DNA of 64,000 bases from contig NZ_GL636091.1 of assembly GCF_000186465.1 (NCBI RefSeq), positions 1,498,981-1,562,980 on the forward strand, given 5' to 3'. The notes under the pieces are model-generated. The model was not told the origin of the DNA. It saw only the letters and a program-made list of their open reading frames with translations, and did no database searches. A program made the translations under genes and the position numbers. Source of the stretch: Streptococcus australis ATCC 700641 (lineage in GTDB: Bacteria > Bacillota > Bacilli > Lactobacillales > Streptococcaceae). Below are positions 8,347-16,843 of the stretch, piece after piece. Positions within the stretch are counted from its first letter, which is position 1. The number at the start of each line of letters is the position of its first letter.

Positions 8347-8367
8347 GTGCTTTCTAAAATAGCTTAA
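8347..8367 (+). CDS. putative 6-residue leader peptide
   Basis: GTG-CTT-TCT-AAA-ATA-GCT-TAA would encode MLSKIA. It is preceded by an unusually strong ribosome site, GGAGGAGG at 8335-8342, which serves no other start. Its first codons are the sequence that can pair with the 5' arm of the following terminator, an arrangement typical of ribosome-sensing attenuators. Coding is inferred. Confidence 0.5.
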   Translation: MLSKIA

Positions 8368-8390
8368 AAAGTACTTAAGGGTGCTTTTTT
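8366..8390 (+). terminator. attenuator terminator in the ABC exporter leader
   Basis: AAAAAGTAC (8366-8374), loop TTAAGG and GTGCTTTTTT (8381-8390) form a 9-bp stem with one G-T pair and a T run, 22 bases before the first structural gene. The arm AAAGTAC (8368-8374) can instead pair with GTGCTTT at 8347-8353 inside the leader peptide frame, giving a competing antiterminator. Confidence 0.65.
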
Positions 8391-8412
8391 ATTGTATAGG
8401 GAGGAGAAAGGT

Positions 8413-10149
8413 ATGGGATATATTTGGTCTTATTTGAGAAAATATCCAAAATGGTTGTGCTTGAATTTTACAGCTGCCATCTTTTTTGTGATTGTTAACC
8501 TTGGGCTGCCAACTGTTCTTGCTCGTATGATTGATGAGGGGATCAATCCGAGAGATATAGAGCGAGTTTATTTCTGGGCCTGGGTTATGTTTGGTGTGAT
8601 CATCGTAGGGATTCTCGGGCGAATCGTTCTAGCCTATGCGGTTGGAAAGATTACTACAACCATGGTCATGGATATGCGCAATGACCTTTATGAGAAGCTT
8701 CAGGAATATTCTCACCATGAGTATGAAAAAATTGGTGTTTCTTCCTTAGTGACGCGGATGACGTCTGATGCTTTTGTCCTGATGCAGTTTTCTGACCAGA
8801 TGTTAAAACTTGGGGTCATTACCCCTATCATGATGCTGTCAAGTATTCTGTTGATTTTACAAACGAGTCCATCGCTTGCTTGGATTGTGGCGATTTCGAT
8901 GCCATTTTTGGCCGTGGTCGTCTGGTATGTAGCTATCAAGACCAGACCTTTGTCAGAGAAGCAGCAGGAAACCCTGGATAAGCTCAATCAATATGCGCGA
9001 GAAAATCTCACAGGCCTTCGGGTTATTCGTGCCTTTGCGCGTGAGGAATTCCAAGAAGAAAAGTTTGGCAAAGCCAATGCAGTTTATGCGGACAACTCTA
9101 ATAAACTCTTTAAATTGACCGGTTTGACGGAGCCACTCTTTGTTCAAATCATCATTGCCATGATTGTTGCTATTGTGTGGTTTGCCTTGGATCCTCTAGG
9201 GGATGGGAGCTTAGAAATCGGGAATCTTGTCGCCTTTATCGAATACAGTTTCCATGCCTTGCTTTCTTTCCTTTTCCTAGCCAATCTCTTTACTATGTAT
9301 CCACGGACGTCTGTCTCTAGTCATCGTTTGAAAGAAATCATGGACATGCCCATTTCCATTGATCCTAATGAAAAAGGGGTTACTGAGACAGAAACCAAGG
9401 GCTATCTTGAATTTGACAATGTTACCTTTGCCTATCCTGGTGAAACGGAGAGTCCAGTCCTTCATAATATTTCCTTTAAGGCTAAACCGGGTGAAACCAT
9501 CGCCTTTATCGGATCGACCGGTTCTGGGAAATCCTCTCTGGTCCAGCTCATTCCTCGATTCTATGATGTGACCTTAGGGAAAATTTTAGTGGATGGTGTA
9601 GATGTGCGTGATTTCAATGTTAAAGCCTTGCGTCATAAGATTGGATTCATTCCACAGAAGGCCTTGCTCTTCACAGGGACCATCGCTGAAAACCTTCGTT
9701 ACGGAAAAGAAGATGCCAGCATTGAAGAGCTAGACAAGGCAGCAGATGTGGCCCAAGCTAAAGAGTTTATCGAAAGCAAAGAAGAGCAGTTTGACACTCA
9801 TTTAGCTGAAGGGGGGAGCAACCTTTCTGGAGGTCAAAAGCAACGTCTATCCATTGCGCGTGCGGTTGTTAAGGAACCAGATATCTATATCTTTGATGAT
9901 TCCTTCTCGGCTCTTGACTACAAGACAGATGCAACACTTCGAAAACGTCTAAAAGAAGTAACTGGAGATGCAACTGTCTTAATCGTAGCCCAGCGGGTTG
10001 GGACCATTATGGATGCGGATCAAATCATTGTCTTGGATCATGGAGAAATCGTTGGTCGTGGCACACACGAGGAACTATTAGCAACCAATGAAATCTACAG
10101 CGAGATTGCTCGTTCCCAGTTGAATAACCAATCATTAACAGAAGATTAG
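8413..10149 (+). CDS. heterodimeric ABC exporter half-transporter, degenerate-site subunit
   Basis: Type I ABC exporter half-molecule of 578 residues: six membrane helices (about 1-310) and a nucleotide-binding domain. Walker A is GSTGSGKS (367-374) and the signature is a canonical LSGGQ. The Walker B region reads IYIFDDSFSALD, so Asp496 stands where the catalytic Glu should be, and the switch-loop His is Gln (VAQR). These are the marks of the degenerate half of a BmrCD/LmrCD-type pair. ATG 8413 follows GGGAGGAG. The gene is followed after 13 bases by its partner. Drug or peptide export is likely, but the substrate is unknown. The family resembles several streptococcal pairs, so I give no symbol. 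Confidence 0.9.
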   Translation: MGYIWSYLRKYPKWLCLNFTAAIFFVIVNLGLPTVLARMIDEGINPRDIERVYFWAWVMFGVIIVGILGRIVLAYAVGKITTTMVMDMRNDLYEKLQEYSHHEYEKIGVSSLVTRMTSDAFVLMQFSDQMLKLGVITPIMMLSSILLILQTSPSLAWIVAISMPFLAVVVWYVAIKTRPLSEKQQETLDKLNQYARENLTGLRVIRAFAREEFQEEKFGKANAVYADNSNKLFKLTGLTEPLFVQIIIAMIVAIVWFALDPLGDGSLEIGNLVAFIEYSFHALLSFLFLANLFTMYPRTSVSSHRLKEIMDMPISIDPNEKGVTETETKGYLEFDNVTFAYPGETESPVLHNISFKAKPGETIAFIGSTGSGKSSLVQLIPRFYDVTLGKILVDGVDVRDFNVKALRHKIGFIPQKALLFTGTIAENLRYGKEDASIEELDKAADVAQAKEFIESKEEQFDTHLAEGGSNLSGGQKQRLSIARAVVKEPDIYIFDDSFSALDYKTDATLRKRLKEVTGDATVLIVAQRVGTIMDADQIIVLDHGEIVGRGTHEELLATNEIYSEIARSQLNNQSLTED

Positions 10150-10162
10150 GAGGGAGGAGAAA

Positions 10163-11947
10163 ATGAAAGAAAAACGTTCTAGTTTTGTACGCCTTTGGGG
10201 CTACTTAAAAGCTTATCGCTATGCTGTTATTTTTGCTACTCTTCTAAAAATTCTGAGTGTGGTTATGAGTGTCATTGAACCTTATATCCTAGGGCTTGCT
10301 ATTACTGAATTGACAGCTAACCTGACAGATATGGCTAGAGGAGTAGCAGGGGCTCAGATTAATGTTGGCTATGTTGGCTGGGTTATGATTGTCTATCTCT
10401 TCCGTGGAGTTTTATATGAACTTGGTTCTTATTATTCCAACTATTTCATGACCAATACTGTTCAAAGCATGATTGAGGATATGCGCAATGACTTATCTGA
10501 AAAAATCAATCGCATCCCTGTTTCTTATTTTGATCAGCACCAATTCGGAGATCTTCTCGGTCGCTTTACCAGCGATGTCGAAACGGTTTCTAATGCCTTG
10601 CAACAGTCTTTCCTTCAAATAGTAAATGCGATTTTCACCTTAACCTTGGTCATTGCTATGGTGCTTTATCTCAACCTCACTTTGGGGTTAATCGTGATTG
10701 CTTCTATTCCAATCACCTTCTTCGGTGCTCAATTTATTATGAAGAAATCCCAGCCTTATTTTAAAGAGCAGGCTGATGTCCTTGGGGCTTTAAATGGTTT
10801 TGTTCAAGAAAATTTGAGCGGCTTCAACGTCTTAAAACTTTATGTACGTGAAGAATCATCGCAAGAAGACTTCCGCGACATTACCCGTCGACTCCAGCAA
10901 GTTGGATTTAAAGCGAATTTTATTTCTGGACTGATGATGCCTATTCTTAATGCGATCTCTGATTTGACCTACCTTTTGGTCGCAGTTATCGGGGCTATTC
11001 AAGTTCTTGCCGGTCGACTTACAGTTGGGAACATGCAGGCTTTTGTCCAGTATGTCTGGCAAATCAATCAGCCTGTTCAAAACTTGAGTCAGTTAGCTGG
11101 CACCTTGCAAAGTGCCAAATCTTCACTAGACCGGGTCTTCCAAGTCCTTGATGAACCAGATGAAGTGCTCGGTAAAAATGAATCTCTGGACACGGAATTG
11201 ACAGGGCAGGTTAGCTTTAACCATGTAGACTTCCAATATGTGGAAGATAAACCGTTGATCCGTGATTTTAACCTAGAGGTCAATCCTGGGGAGATGGTGG
11301 CTATTGTCGGACCGACAGGAGCAGGGAAAACGACCCTGATCAATCTTCTTATGCGTTTCTACGACGTGACCAAGGGTGCTATTACAGTGGATGGTCATGA
11401 TATCCGCGACCTATCTCGCCAAGACTATCGCAAACAGTTTGGGATGGTTCTTCAGGATGCTTGGCTCTATGAAGGGACCATTAAAGAAAATCTGCGCTTT
11501 GGGAACTTGGAAGCAACAGACGAAGAGATTGTTGCTGCTGCCAAGGCTGCCAATGTCGATCACTTTATCCGGACACTTCCGGGGGGCTACAACATGGAGA
11601 TGAACCAGGAGTCTAGCAATATCTCTTTGGGGCAAAAACAATTGTTGACCATTGCGCGTGCTCTTCTGGCCGATCCAAAAATATTGATTTTAGATGAAGC
11701 AACTTCTTCAGTGGATACCCGTCTAGAACTCTTGATTCAAAAGGCTATGAAGAACTTGATGAAGGGGCGGACTAGCTTTGTCATTGCCCACCGCTTGTCT
11801 ACTATCCAAGAAGCAGATAAGATTTTAGTCCTTAAAGAGGGGCAGATCATCGAACAAGGGACTCATGAGTCTCTTTTGGATGCAAAAGGATTCTATTACG
11901 ACTTGTATATGAGCCAATTCTCCAAAAAAGAAGAAGTGGCAAAATAA
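10163..11947 (+). CDS. heterodimeric ABC exporter half-transporter, catalytic-site subunit
   Basis: Partner of the preceding gene, 594 residues with six membrane helices and a nucleotide-binding domain. Walker A is GPTGAGKT (383-390). Walker B carries the catalytic Glu (LILDEATSSVD, E512), and the switch His is present (VIAHRLSTI). Its signature is altered to ISLGQ instead of LSGGQ. The two subunits therefore complement each other: one complete ATP site forms from this Walker A/B plus the partner's LSGGQ, and one degenerate site forms from the rest. GGAGGGAGGAG ends the upstream gene and provides the ribosome site. The extracytoplasmic loop after the first helix (TANLTDMARGVAGAQINV) is longer than in the partner. 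Confidence 0.92.
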   Translation: MKEKRSSFVRLWGYLKAYRYAVIFATLLKILSVVMSVIEPYILGLAITELTANLTDMARGVAGAQINVGYVGWVMIVYLFRGVLYELGSYYSNYFMTNTVQSMIEDMRNDLSEKINRIPVSYFDQHQFGDLLGRFTSDVETVSNALQQSFLQIVNAIFTLTLVIAMVLYLNLTLGLIVIASIPITFFGAQFIMKKSQPYFKEQADVLGALNGFVQENLSGFNVLKLYVREESSQEDFRDITRRLQQVGFKANFISGLMMPILNAISDLTYLLVAVIGAIQVLAGRLTVGNMQAFVQYVWQINQPVQNLSQLAGTLQSAKSSLDRVFQVLDEPDEVLGKNESLDTELTGQVSFNHVDFQYVEDKPLIRDFNLEVNPGEMVAIVGPTGAGKTTLINLLMRFYDVTKGAITVDGHDIRDLSRQDYRKQFGMVLQDAWLYEGTIKENLRFGNLEATDEEIVAAAKAANVDHFIRTLPGGYNMEMNQESSNISLGQKQLLTIARALLADPKILILDEATSSVDTRLELLIQKAMKNLMKGRTSFVIAHRLSTIQEADKILVLKEGQIIEQGTHESLLDAKGFYYDLYMSQFSKKEEVAK

Positions 11948-11950
11948 GAC

Positions 11951-11982
11951 AAACAAAAAGAGCATTAGCTCTTTTTTTGTTT
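11951..11982. terminator. strong hairpin terminator after the ABC pair
   Basis: AAACAAAAAGAGC / GCTCTTTTTTTGTTT around an ATTA loop. Confidence 0.9.
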
Positions 11983-12017
11983 GGCAAATCACTTGTTTTT
12001 GTTAAAAGTCGGATTTC

Positions 12018-12046
12018 TTGAAAGGGGTTATTTTATTTGCTATAAT
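12018..12046 (+). promoter_or_regulatory. promoter of the GNAT gene
   Basis: TTGAAA (12018-12023), 17-base spacer, TGC-TATAAT (hexamer 12041-12046). Near consensus. Confidence 0.85.
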
Positions 12047-12067
12047 CGAAGCAGAAATGGAGGCTTT

Positions 12068-12622
12068 ATGCGCTTAACCAGCCAATTAATCACTGAAACG
12101 TTCTCAGATCTGGATAAAGTCGAGCGGTTGAATATCGAGGCTTTCCCTGAAGAGGAACGGATTCCTTTATCGGAGTTTTTACGCTATACGGACAATGATG
12201 ATGCTCATTTTTTTGCTTTTTACAATGAGGAAGAATTTGTCGGATTTGCCTTTGCTATTTCAAATGCCAAGGCCTTTTACGTCAGCTTCTTTGCCATTAT
12301 GCCACACTTGCGAAGCCACGGCTATGGTCAAGAAATCATTGAAAAATTAGTCGAGTTTTACCAACGGACAATGTTGTTAGAAGTTGAGCGATTGGATGAA
12401 GAATGTGACAATCTAGAACAACGACGGGCTCGGATGGACTTCTATTTGCGGAACGGCTTCAAAACAGCCAATGCCTTTTTAGAATACGATGATCTGAGTT
12501 TTGAGATTCTTTATCGAGGCGATCAATTTGATGAAGAGGCTTATCGGGACATCTTCCATAAACTGCAAGCAGAGAATTACTTTGATTTCCGTATTGAATA
12601 CAGACGCTTTAGTGATCATTAG
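12068..12622 (+). CDS. GNAT-family N-acetyltransferase
   Basis: Acetyl-CoA-dependent acyltransferase of 184 residues. The pantetheine-binding motif is SFFAIMPHLRSHGYGQEII (about residues 75-93), followed by the usual helix. A late RMDFYLRNGFK segment is the common GNAT C-terminal signature. The acceptor is unknown. The start is ATG 12068 with TGGAGG just upstream; longer in-frame versions would begin inside the promoter. It is monocistronic, with a convergent terminator shared with the - strand YdcF gene. Confidence 0.82.
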   Translation: MRLTSQLITETFSDLDKVERLNIEAFPEEERIPLSEFLRYTDNDDAHFFAFYNEEEFVGFAFAISNAKAFYVSFFAIMPHLRSHGYGQEIIEKLVEFYQRTMLLEVERLDEECDNLEQRRARMDFYLRNGFKTANAFLEYDDLSFEILYRGDQFDEEAYRDIFHKLQAENYFDFRIEYRRFSDH

Positions 12623-12627
12623 ACAAG

Positions 12628-12654
12628 AAAACCATGGGTTATCCCATGGTTTTT
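12628..12654. terminator. bidirectional terminator between convergent genes
   Basis: AAAACCATGGG-TTAT-CCCATGGTTTT, with T runs usable in both directions. Confidence 0.88.
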
Positions 12655-13681
12655 AGTTTAGATGCTGAATAATGAACTCAATCAGTCTCATGATTTGTGA
12701 AAAAAACCAAGGCAGAAACAGAAAAGCTAAGAAAGCAGCATGCCATTTCCAATAGAGAGAAACTAGCCCAACCGTTTCTCGGATCCAAGCTGATGGGAGA
12801 TAATAAAAAGCTGTTTTTGAACCGACACTGCGTCCAGGGATTTTTAATCGTCTCATAAAGACACCAGCCCGAAGAGCGTGAAAGGAGTTGGTCACCACCA
12901 GGACACTCTTTCCTAGTCCCTGATCTTCAAGAATAGCCTTGCTAAAGGTCAGATTCTCAAAAGTCGTTCGAGAACGATTCTCGATCAAAATGTCTTCCTT
13001 TGGTACCCCCTGTTCTATCAAGTAGTTTGCCATAGCAGTAGCTTCAGAAGTCAATTCGTCTGCTCCTTGTCCACCAGAAACAATTAGTTTTGGTCGCCCC
13101 TCGAACTGCTCATAGATAGCCTTTCCTTTAGTGAGACGCTGGGCCAAAAGTGGTGGTACTTTATCCCCAATTAGACCAGAGCCAAGGACAATGATAGCAT
13201 CCGGCTCTTTACGAACGGGGAAGTAATTGCAAAAAGTCCCATATAAAACATAAGAAAGATAAAGAAAAGTCGAGTAAAAGAGCGCGAAGTCTGTTGGGTA
13301 AATCAAGATATCTTTTCCTGGGAAATCAGGAAGGAAATGAAGCGCCAAGGCGCCGATAATAAAGATCCCATATAGGAGCGAGAGGAGATTAGCCAACCTT
13401 TTGCCTTCAAAAGATATCATTTGATGGCCGTTAAAAAGAAGAAAAACAGTTGAGAAAATAATACTGAGTAAAACAAGGATAGCAAGTATTGAAAAGATAA
13501 TGATGGCAACCTTTTGGTTAAACCAAAGCTCCGTACGAACAACTAGTAGAAGGGCGGAAATTAGGAGGAAAAGGCCGAAACTTATTGAAAAGAGGTAAGC
13601 ATTGATCAGTCTTCTGCGGTCGTTCAAAAAGAAAAATAAAAAAATGGTAGCTGGAATCAACCAGAATATATTTAGAAACAT
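12653..13681 (-). CDS. YdcF family (DUF218/SanA-like) membrane protein
   Basis: A 342-residue protein with several N-terminal membrane helices (about residues 1-160), then a DUF218 domain. The domain shows PDAIIVLGSGLIG, RLTKGKAIYEQ, LIVSGGQGADELTSEATAMANYL and ENRSRTTFENL, the core signature of YdcF/ElyC/SanA proteins, and a final C-terminal hydrophobic helix. Family members are linked to envelope maintenance and antibiotic tolerance, but their chemistry is unclear. The start is ATG at 13681 on the - strand, with AGGAG upstream. Convergent with the GNAT gene. Confidence 0.85.
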   Translation of the reverse strand: MFLNIFWLIPATIFLFFFLNDRRRLINAYLFSISFGLFLLISALLLVVRTELWFNQKVAIIIFSILAILVLLSIIFSTVFLLFNGHQMISFEGKRLANLLSLLYGIFIIGALALHFLPDFPGKDILIYPTDFALFYSTFLYLSYVLYGTFCNYFPVRKEPDAIIVLGSGLIGDKVPPLLAQRLTKGKAIYEQFEGRPKLIVSGGQGADELTSEATAMANYLIEQGVPKEDILIENRSRTTFENLTFSKAILEDQGLGKSVLVVTNSFHALRAGVFMRRLKIPGRSVGSKTAFYYLPSAWIRETVGLVSLYWKWHAAFLAFLFLPWFFSQIMRLIEFIIQHLN

Positions 13682-13816
13682 GATGACTCCTAGATGTAGT
13701 AGTAGTTATATTGTAGCACAATTGACTAAAATGTGCTCATTAACTCCACAATCGTTCAATGTTGTTAAAAGCCTTAGCTGCCAATTGAGAAAATCAATAG
13801 ATTCAGAAAAAAAGAA

Positions 13817-13845
13817 TTGCCGTGGTGGATAAAAGCTGTTATACT
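13817..13845 (+). promoter_or_regulatory. brnQ promoter
   Basis: TTGCCG (13817-13822), 17-base spacer, TATACT (13840-13845). Confidence 0.75.
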
Positions 13846-13876
13846 AGAAAAGATTGAAAAATGTAAAGGAGAACAC

Positions 13877-15196
13877 ATGTTACGAAAAGGTTCCTTAACA
13901 GGTTTGTTGTTATTTGGTATTTTCTTCGGTGCAGGGAATTTGATCTTTCCACCTGCGCTAGGTGCCCAGTCGGGTAGCCATTTTTGGCCAGCTATTGCTG
14001 GATTTGTCTTATCAGGAGTAGGGATTGCGATTATCACCTTGATTATTGGGACACTCAATCCTAAAGGGTATATCCATGAGATTTCACGAAAAATTGCTCC
14101 TTGGTTTGCCATCGTTTATCTGGTAGCCTTGTATCTGTCTATTGGTCCCTTCTTTGCTATTCCAAGAACGGCTACTGTTTCCTACGAGGTTGGGATCGCT
14201 CCATTGTTAGGACAATCAAGTGGTAGACTGAGTCTCTTTATCTTTACCTTGATTTATTTCTGTTTGGCCTATTTGATTGCCTTGTATCCTTCTAAAATCT
14301 TAGATAGTATTGGTCGGATTTTAACCCCTGTCTTTGCTATCTTGATCGTTGTACTGGTTGTCCTAGGTGCTCTCAAGTACAGCGGACACGCGCCTCAAGT
14401 GGCAACAGAAGCCTACCAAGCATCTGCCTTTGGTCAAGGTTTCCTTGAAGGCTATAACACCTTGGATGCCCTTGCTTCAGTAGCCTTTAGCGTTATCGCA
14501 GTGACTACTCTTAATCAACTTGGTTTCACCAGCAAGAAAGAGTACATTAAAACCATCTGGATCGTTGGGATCGTCGTAGCCATTGGCTTTAGTATTTTAT
14601 ACATTGGCTTGGGTTACCTTGGAAATCATTTCCCAATTCCAGCAAAAGTGATGGCATCTGATGCCAATAAAGGGGTCTATGTCCTCTCAGAAGCGACCAA
14701 GGCTATCTTTGGCCCAGTTGCTCAAATCTTCCTCGCAGGTATGGTGACGGTGACTTGTTTCACAACAACAGCCGGTTTGATCGTGTCAACTGGGGAATTC
14801 TTCCATAACACCTTCCCTAAAATCTCTTACAAGGTCTATGCGACAGTCTTCACTTTGATTGGATTCTCAATTGCCAATCTTGGTTTGAGTGCCATTATTG
14901 CCTATTCATTGCCTGTTTTGATGGTCCTCTATCCAATCACCATTACTATCGTGTTGATTGTGATTGTAAATAAATTTACTCAATTATCAAAACCAGGAAT
15001 GCAACTGACTATGTTTCTAGTTAGCTTGGTTGCGATTGCAGATGTTCTGTCAAGTACCTTTAAACTTGCAGGACTAGCAAACATCATTAAGCACTTGCCG
15101 TTTGCTGCTCAATCCCTCCCATGGTTACTACCAGCAATAGTTGGTATTGTCCTTTCGCTTTTCTTGCCAAATAAACAAAGTGCAGAAGAGGAATAG
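13877..15196 (+). CDS. brnQ: branched-chain amino acid transport system II carrier protein
   Basis: Sodium- or proton-coupled importer of leucine, isoleucine and valine (LIVCS family), 439 residues with about twelve membrane helices. The N-terminus LLLFGIFFGAGNLIFPPALG is the family hallmark. PRTATVSYEVGIAP in the third helix region and the long TLNQLGFTSKKEYIK loop also fit. The ATG at 13877 has AAAGGAG six bases upstream; an earlier in-frame start would lie inside the promoter. It is monocistronic. BrnQ genes are often under CodY control in streptococci, but I see only a poor CodY-like sequence here. Confidence 0.93.
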   Translation: MLRKGSLTGLLLFGIFFGAGNLIFPPALGAQSGSHFWPAIAGFVLSGVGIAIITLIIGTLNPKGYIHEISRKIAPWFAIVYLVALYLSIGPFFAIPRTATVSYEVGIAPLLGQSSGRLSLFIFTLIYFCLAYLIALYPSKILDSIGRILTPVFAILIVVLVVLGALKYSGHAPQVATEAYQASAFGQGFLEGYNTLDALASVAFSVIAVTTLNQLGFTSKKEYIKTIWIVGIVVAIGFSILYIGLGYLGNHFPIPAKVMASDANKGVYVLSEATKAIFGPVAQIFLAGMVTVTCFTTTAGLIVSTGEFFHNTFPKISYKVYATVFTLIGFSIANLGLSAIIAYSLPVLMVLYPITITIVLIVIVNKFTQLSKPGMQLTMFLVSLVAIADVLSSTFKLAGLANIIKHLPFAAQSLPWLLPAIVGIVLSLFLPNKQSAEEE

Positions 15197-15206
15197 GTAG
15201 TCAATT

Positions 15207-15240
15207 GAACTCCAAAGTTATGTTCTTTGGAGTTTTTGTT
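15207..15240 (+). terminator. brnQ terminator
   Basis: AACTCCAAAG / CTTTGGAGTT stem followed by TTTGTTT. Confidence 0.85.
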
Positions 15241-15355
15241 TGGTTTTGAAACTAGTTTCTAAATGAATATTTAATAATCAAAGCGTAGCAGAAATTTTTA
15301 ATTTAGCTGTTGGAGTGTTATACTAGTTGTAGCATATCAATATACGGAGTGTTTT

Positions 15356-16063
15356 ATGAATCAAATTGTTTTCTCCTTTACGGTCTTTCTGGCAGGCATT
15401 CTCTCCTTTTTCTCTCCCTGTGTCTTTCCATTGCTTCCGGTATATATCGGCGTCTTGCTAGGAAGCGATCAGGAAAAATCAGTTCAGATTTTTGGGAAAA
15501 AGATTCGCTGGCATGGGATTGTAAAGACCTTGTGTTTTATCGCAGGGATTTCTGTTATTTTCCTCCTCATTGGTTTTGGGGCAGGTTTGCTTGGTCAGAT
15601 CATGTACACCAACTGGTTCCGTTACCTGATGGGAGCGTTGATCATTATCCTAGGTCTTCATCAGATGGAAGTCTTTCATTTTAATTTCCTAGAGAAACAG
15701 AAGACAATGGATTTCGGGGCAAACAAGCACAAGAATGAATTATTTTCAGCTTTTCTCCTTGGACTTGGTTTTAGCTTTGGATGGACGCCATGTATTGGTC
15801 CTGTTCTTGGCTCTGTACTTGCCTTAGCAGCATCTAATGGCCAAGATGCCCTTATGGGAGCCGTTTACCTTTTCATTTATACATTAGGGATGGCTATCCC
15901 ATTCTTACTCCTAGCTCTAGCATCTGGGATCGTTCTCCCATACTTTAATCGTCTAAAACCCCATCTCTTGTTACTAAAGAAGATTGGTGGCTTGATCATC
16001 ATCATTATGGGGATTTTGTTACTCTTGGGACAATTGAATAGCTTGTCTGCTATCTTTTCATAA
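15356..16063 (+). CDS. ccdA: CcdA-type thiol:disulfide membrane electron carrier
   Basis: Integral membrane protein of the DsbD beta/CcdA family (235 residues, six helices). It moves electrons from cytosolic thioredoxin to extracellular thiol proteins. The two redox cysteines lie in FFSPCVFPLLPVY (helix 1) and WTPCIGPVLGS (helix 4), the standard motifs. An extended -10 (TGT-TATACT, hexamer 15319-15324) precedes the gene, and ACGGAG is the ribosome site. It is followed 22 bases later by a thioredoxin-like lipoprotein, which should be its partner. The layout parallels the CcdA-Etrx pairs of pneumococci; no methionine sulfoxide reductase gene accompanies it here. Confidence 0.9.
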   Translation: MNQIVFSFTVFLAGILSFFSPCVFPLLPVYIGVLLGSDQEKSVQIFGKKIRWHGIVKTLCFIAGISVIFLLIGFGAGLLGQIMYTNWFRYLMGALIIILGLHQMEVFHFNFLEKQKTMDFGANKHKNELFSAFLLGLGFSFGWTPCIGPVLGSVLALAASNGQDALMGAVYLFIYTLGMAIPFLLLALASGIVLPYFNRLKPHLLLLKKIGGLIIIIMGILLLLGQLNSLSAIFS

Positions 16064-16085
16064 ATCAAATGGAGGTTTACTCATT

Positions 16086-16658
16086 ATGAAAGTTATTAAA
16101 TACGCCTGTTTTTCGCTTCTTTCTCTGTCTATCCTGACTGCTTGCTCTATGAATCAGTCCGAAAGTGGCATGAATAATCAATCAATGAATAATCAATCAA
16201 TGACCAACACAACCGCTAGCAAACATCCTTTAGTAGGAAAAGAAGCGAGTGACTTCGAGCTAAAGGATATGAAGGGGAACACGATTAAACTTTCAGACTA
16301 CAGAGGTAAAAAGGTTTACTTGAAATTCTGGGCGACTTGGTGTGGTCCTTGTCGCCAAAGCATGCCTGAACTCAATAAATTAGTTGAAGAAAAGGACCGT
16401 GACTTTGAGATTCTCACGGTTATGGCGCCTGGAATGCAAGGGGAAAAAACAGAAGATGAGTTTGTTGAATGGTTTGCCCAACAAGATTATCAATCAGTGC
16501 CTGTTTTGTACAATCCAGACGGATCTGCCTTTATGGATTACCAGGTTCGTTCGATCCCTACTGAGGTCTTTATCGATAGCCAAGGAAAGATTGGACATGT
16601 TCAATTAGGGGCTATTTCAAACGAAGATGCCAAGAAGATTATCAAAGAGTTGAAATAA
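16086..16658 (+). CDS. TlpA/ResA-type thioredoxin-like lipoprotein
   Basis: Surface thiol reductase or disulfide exchange protein of 190 residues. The signal peptide ends in the lipobox LTAC. A Met/Asn/Gln/Ser linker is built partly from two exact 15-base tandem copies (16170-16199). The thioredoxin fold follows, with KFWATWCGPCRQSMPELN as the CxxC active site and a cis-Pro in RSIPTEVF. It is paired with ccdA and should receive electrons from it. The AlkyL hydroperoxide reductase/TSA-like start (VGKEASDFELKDMKGN) is typical of the ResA group. The target proteins cannot be told from here. Confidence 0.9.
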   Translation: MKVIKYACFSLLSLSILTACSMNQSESGMNNQSMNNQSMTNTTASKHPLVGKEASDFELKDMKGNTIKLSDYRGKKVYLKFWATWCGPCRQSMPELNKLVEEKDRDFEILTVMAPGMQGEKTEDEFVEWFAQQDYQSVPVLYNPDGSAFMDYQVRSIPTEVFIDSQGKIGHVQLGAISNEDAKKIIKELK

Positions 16659-16660
16659 AA

Positions 16661-16842
16661 AAGAGAGTGGGACAGAAATCGGTAATTCGTTAGAATTCGA
16701 TTTCGTTGTCCCACCTCCGCACAGTTGAGTAGGGCTGTAAAAGCTGATGAAATCAGCGTAGTAGAGGCCACTCAACCACTGCGTCTTGCTCGACAATCCA
16801 AAGACAATTAAGAGGCTAGGACAAAAGTCCTAGCCTCTTTTT
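16661..16842. repeat. intergenic repeat, copy A (182 bp)
   Basis: Fills the whole gap between the thioredoxin lipoprotein gene and the convergent flavin operon. The left end reads AGAGAGTGGGACAGAAATC. The right end is a 12-bp perfect hairpin, AGAGGCTAGGAC-AAAA-GTCCTAGCCTCT, followed by T residues. A second copy lies in opposite orientation at 42733-42884. Copy A has about 30 extra bases in the middle (near 16725-16756), with a GCTGAT/ATCAGC hairpin. It probably serves as a bidirectional terminator here. Confidence 0.85.
16811..16842. terminator. 12-bp hairpin terminator at the right end of repeat copy A
   Basis: AGAGGCTAGGAC / GTCCTAGCCTCT with an AAAA loop and TTTTT. Its + strand T run would serve the + strand gene; the - strand side has fewer T residues. 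Confidence 0.8.
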
Positions 16843-16843
16843 A

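Noticed and set aside
8328..8357. Alternative leader peptide MNWRRQRAF starting at ATG 8328
   Set aside because: The predicted transcript start is about 8330, so the ATG would not be transcribed intact, and it has no ribosome site.
8413..11947. Naming the exporter pair patA/patB
   Set aside because: The sequences I recall for pneumococcal PatA do not match this first subunit closely enough.
13786..13816. CodY box upstream of brnQ
   Set aside because: The best match has about five mismatches of 15, too weak to support.
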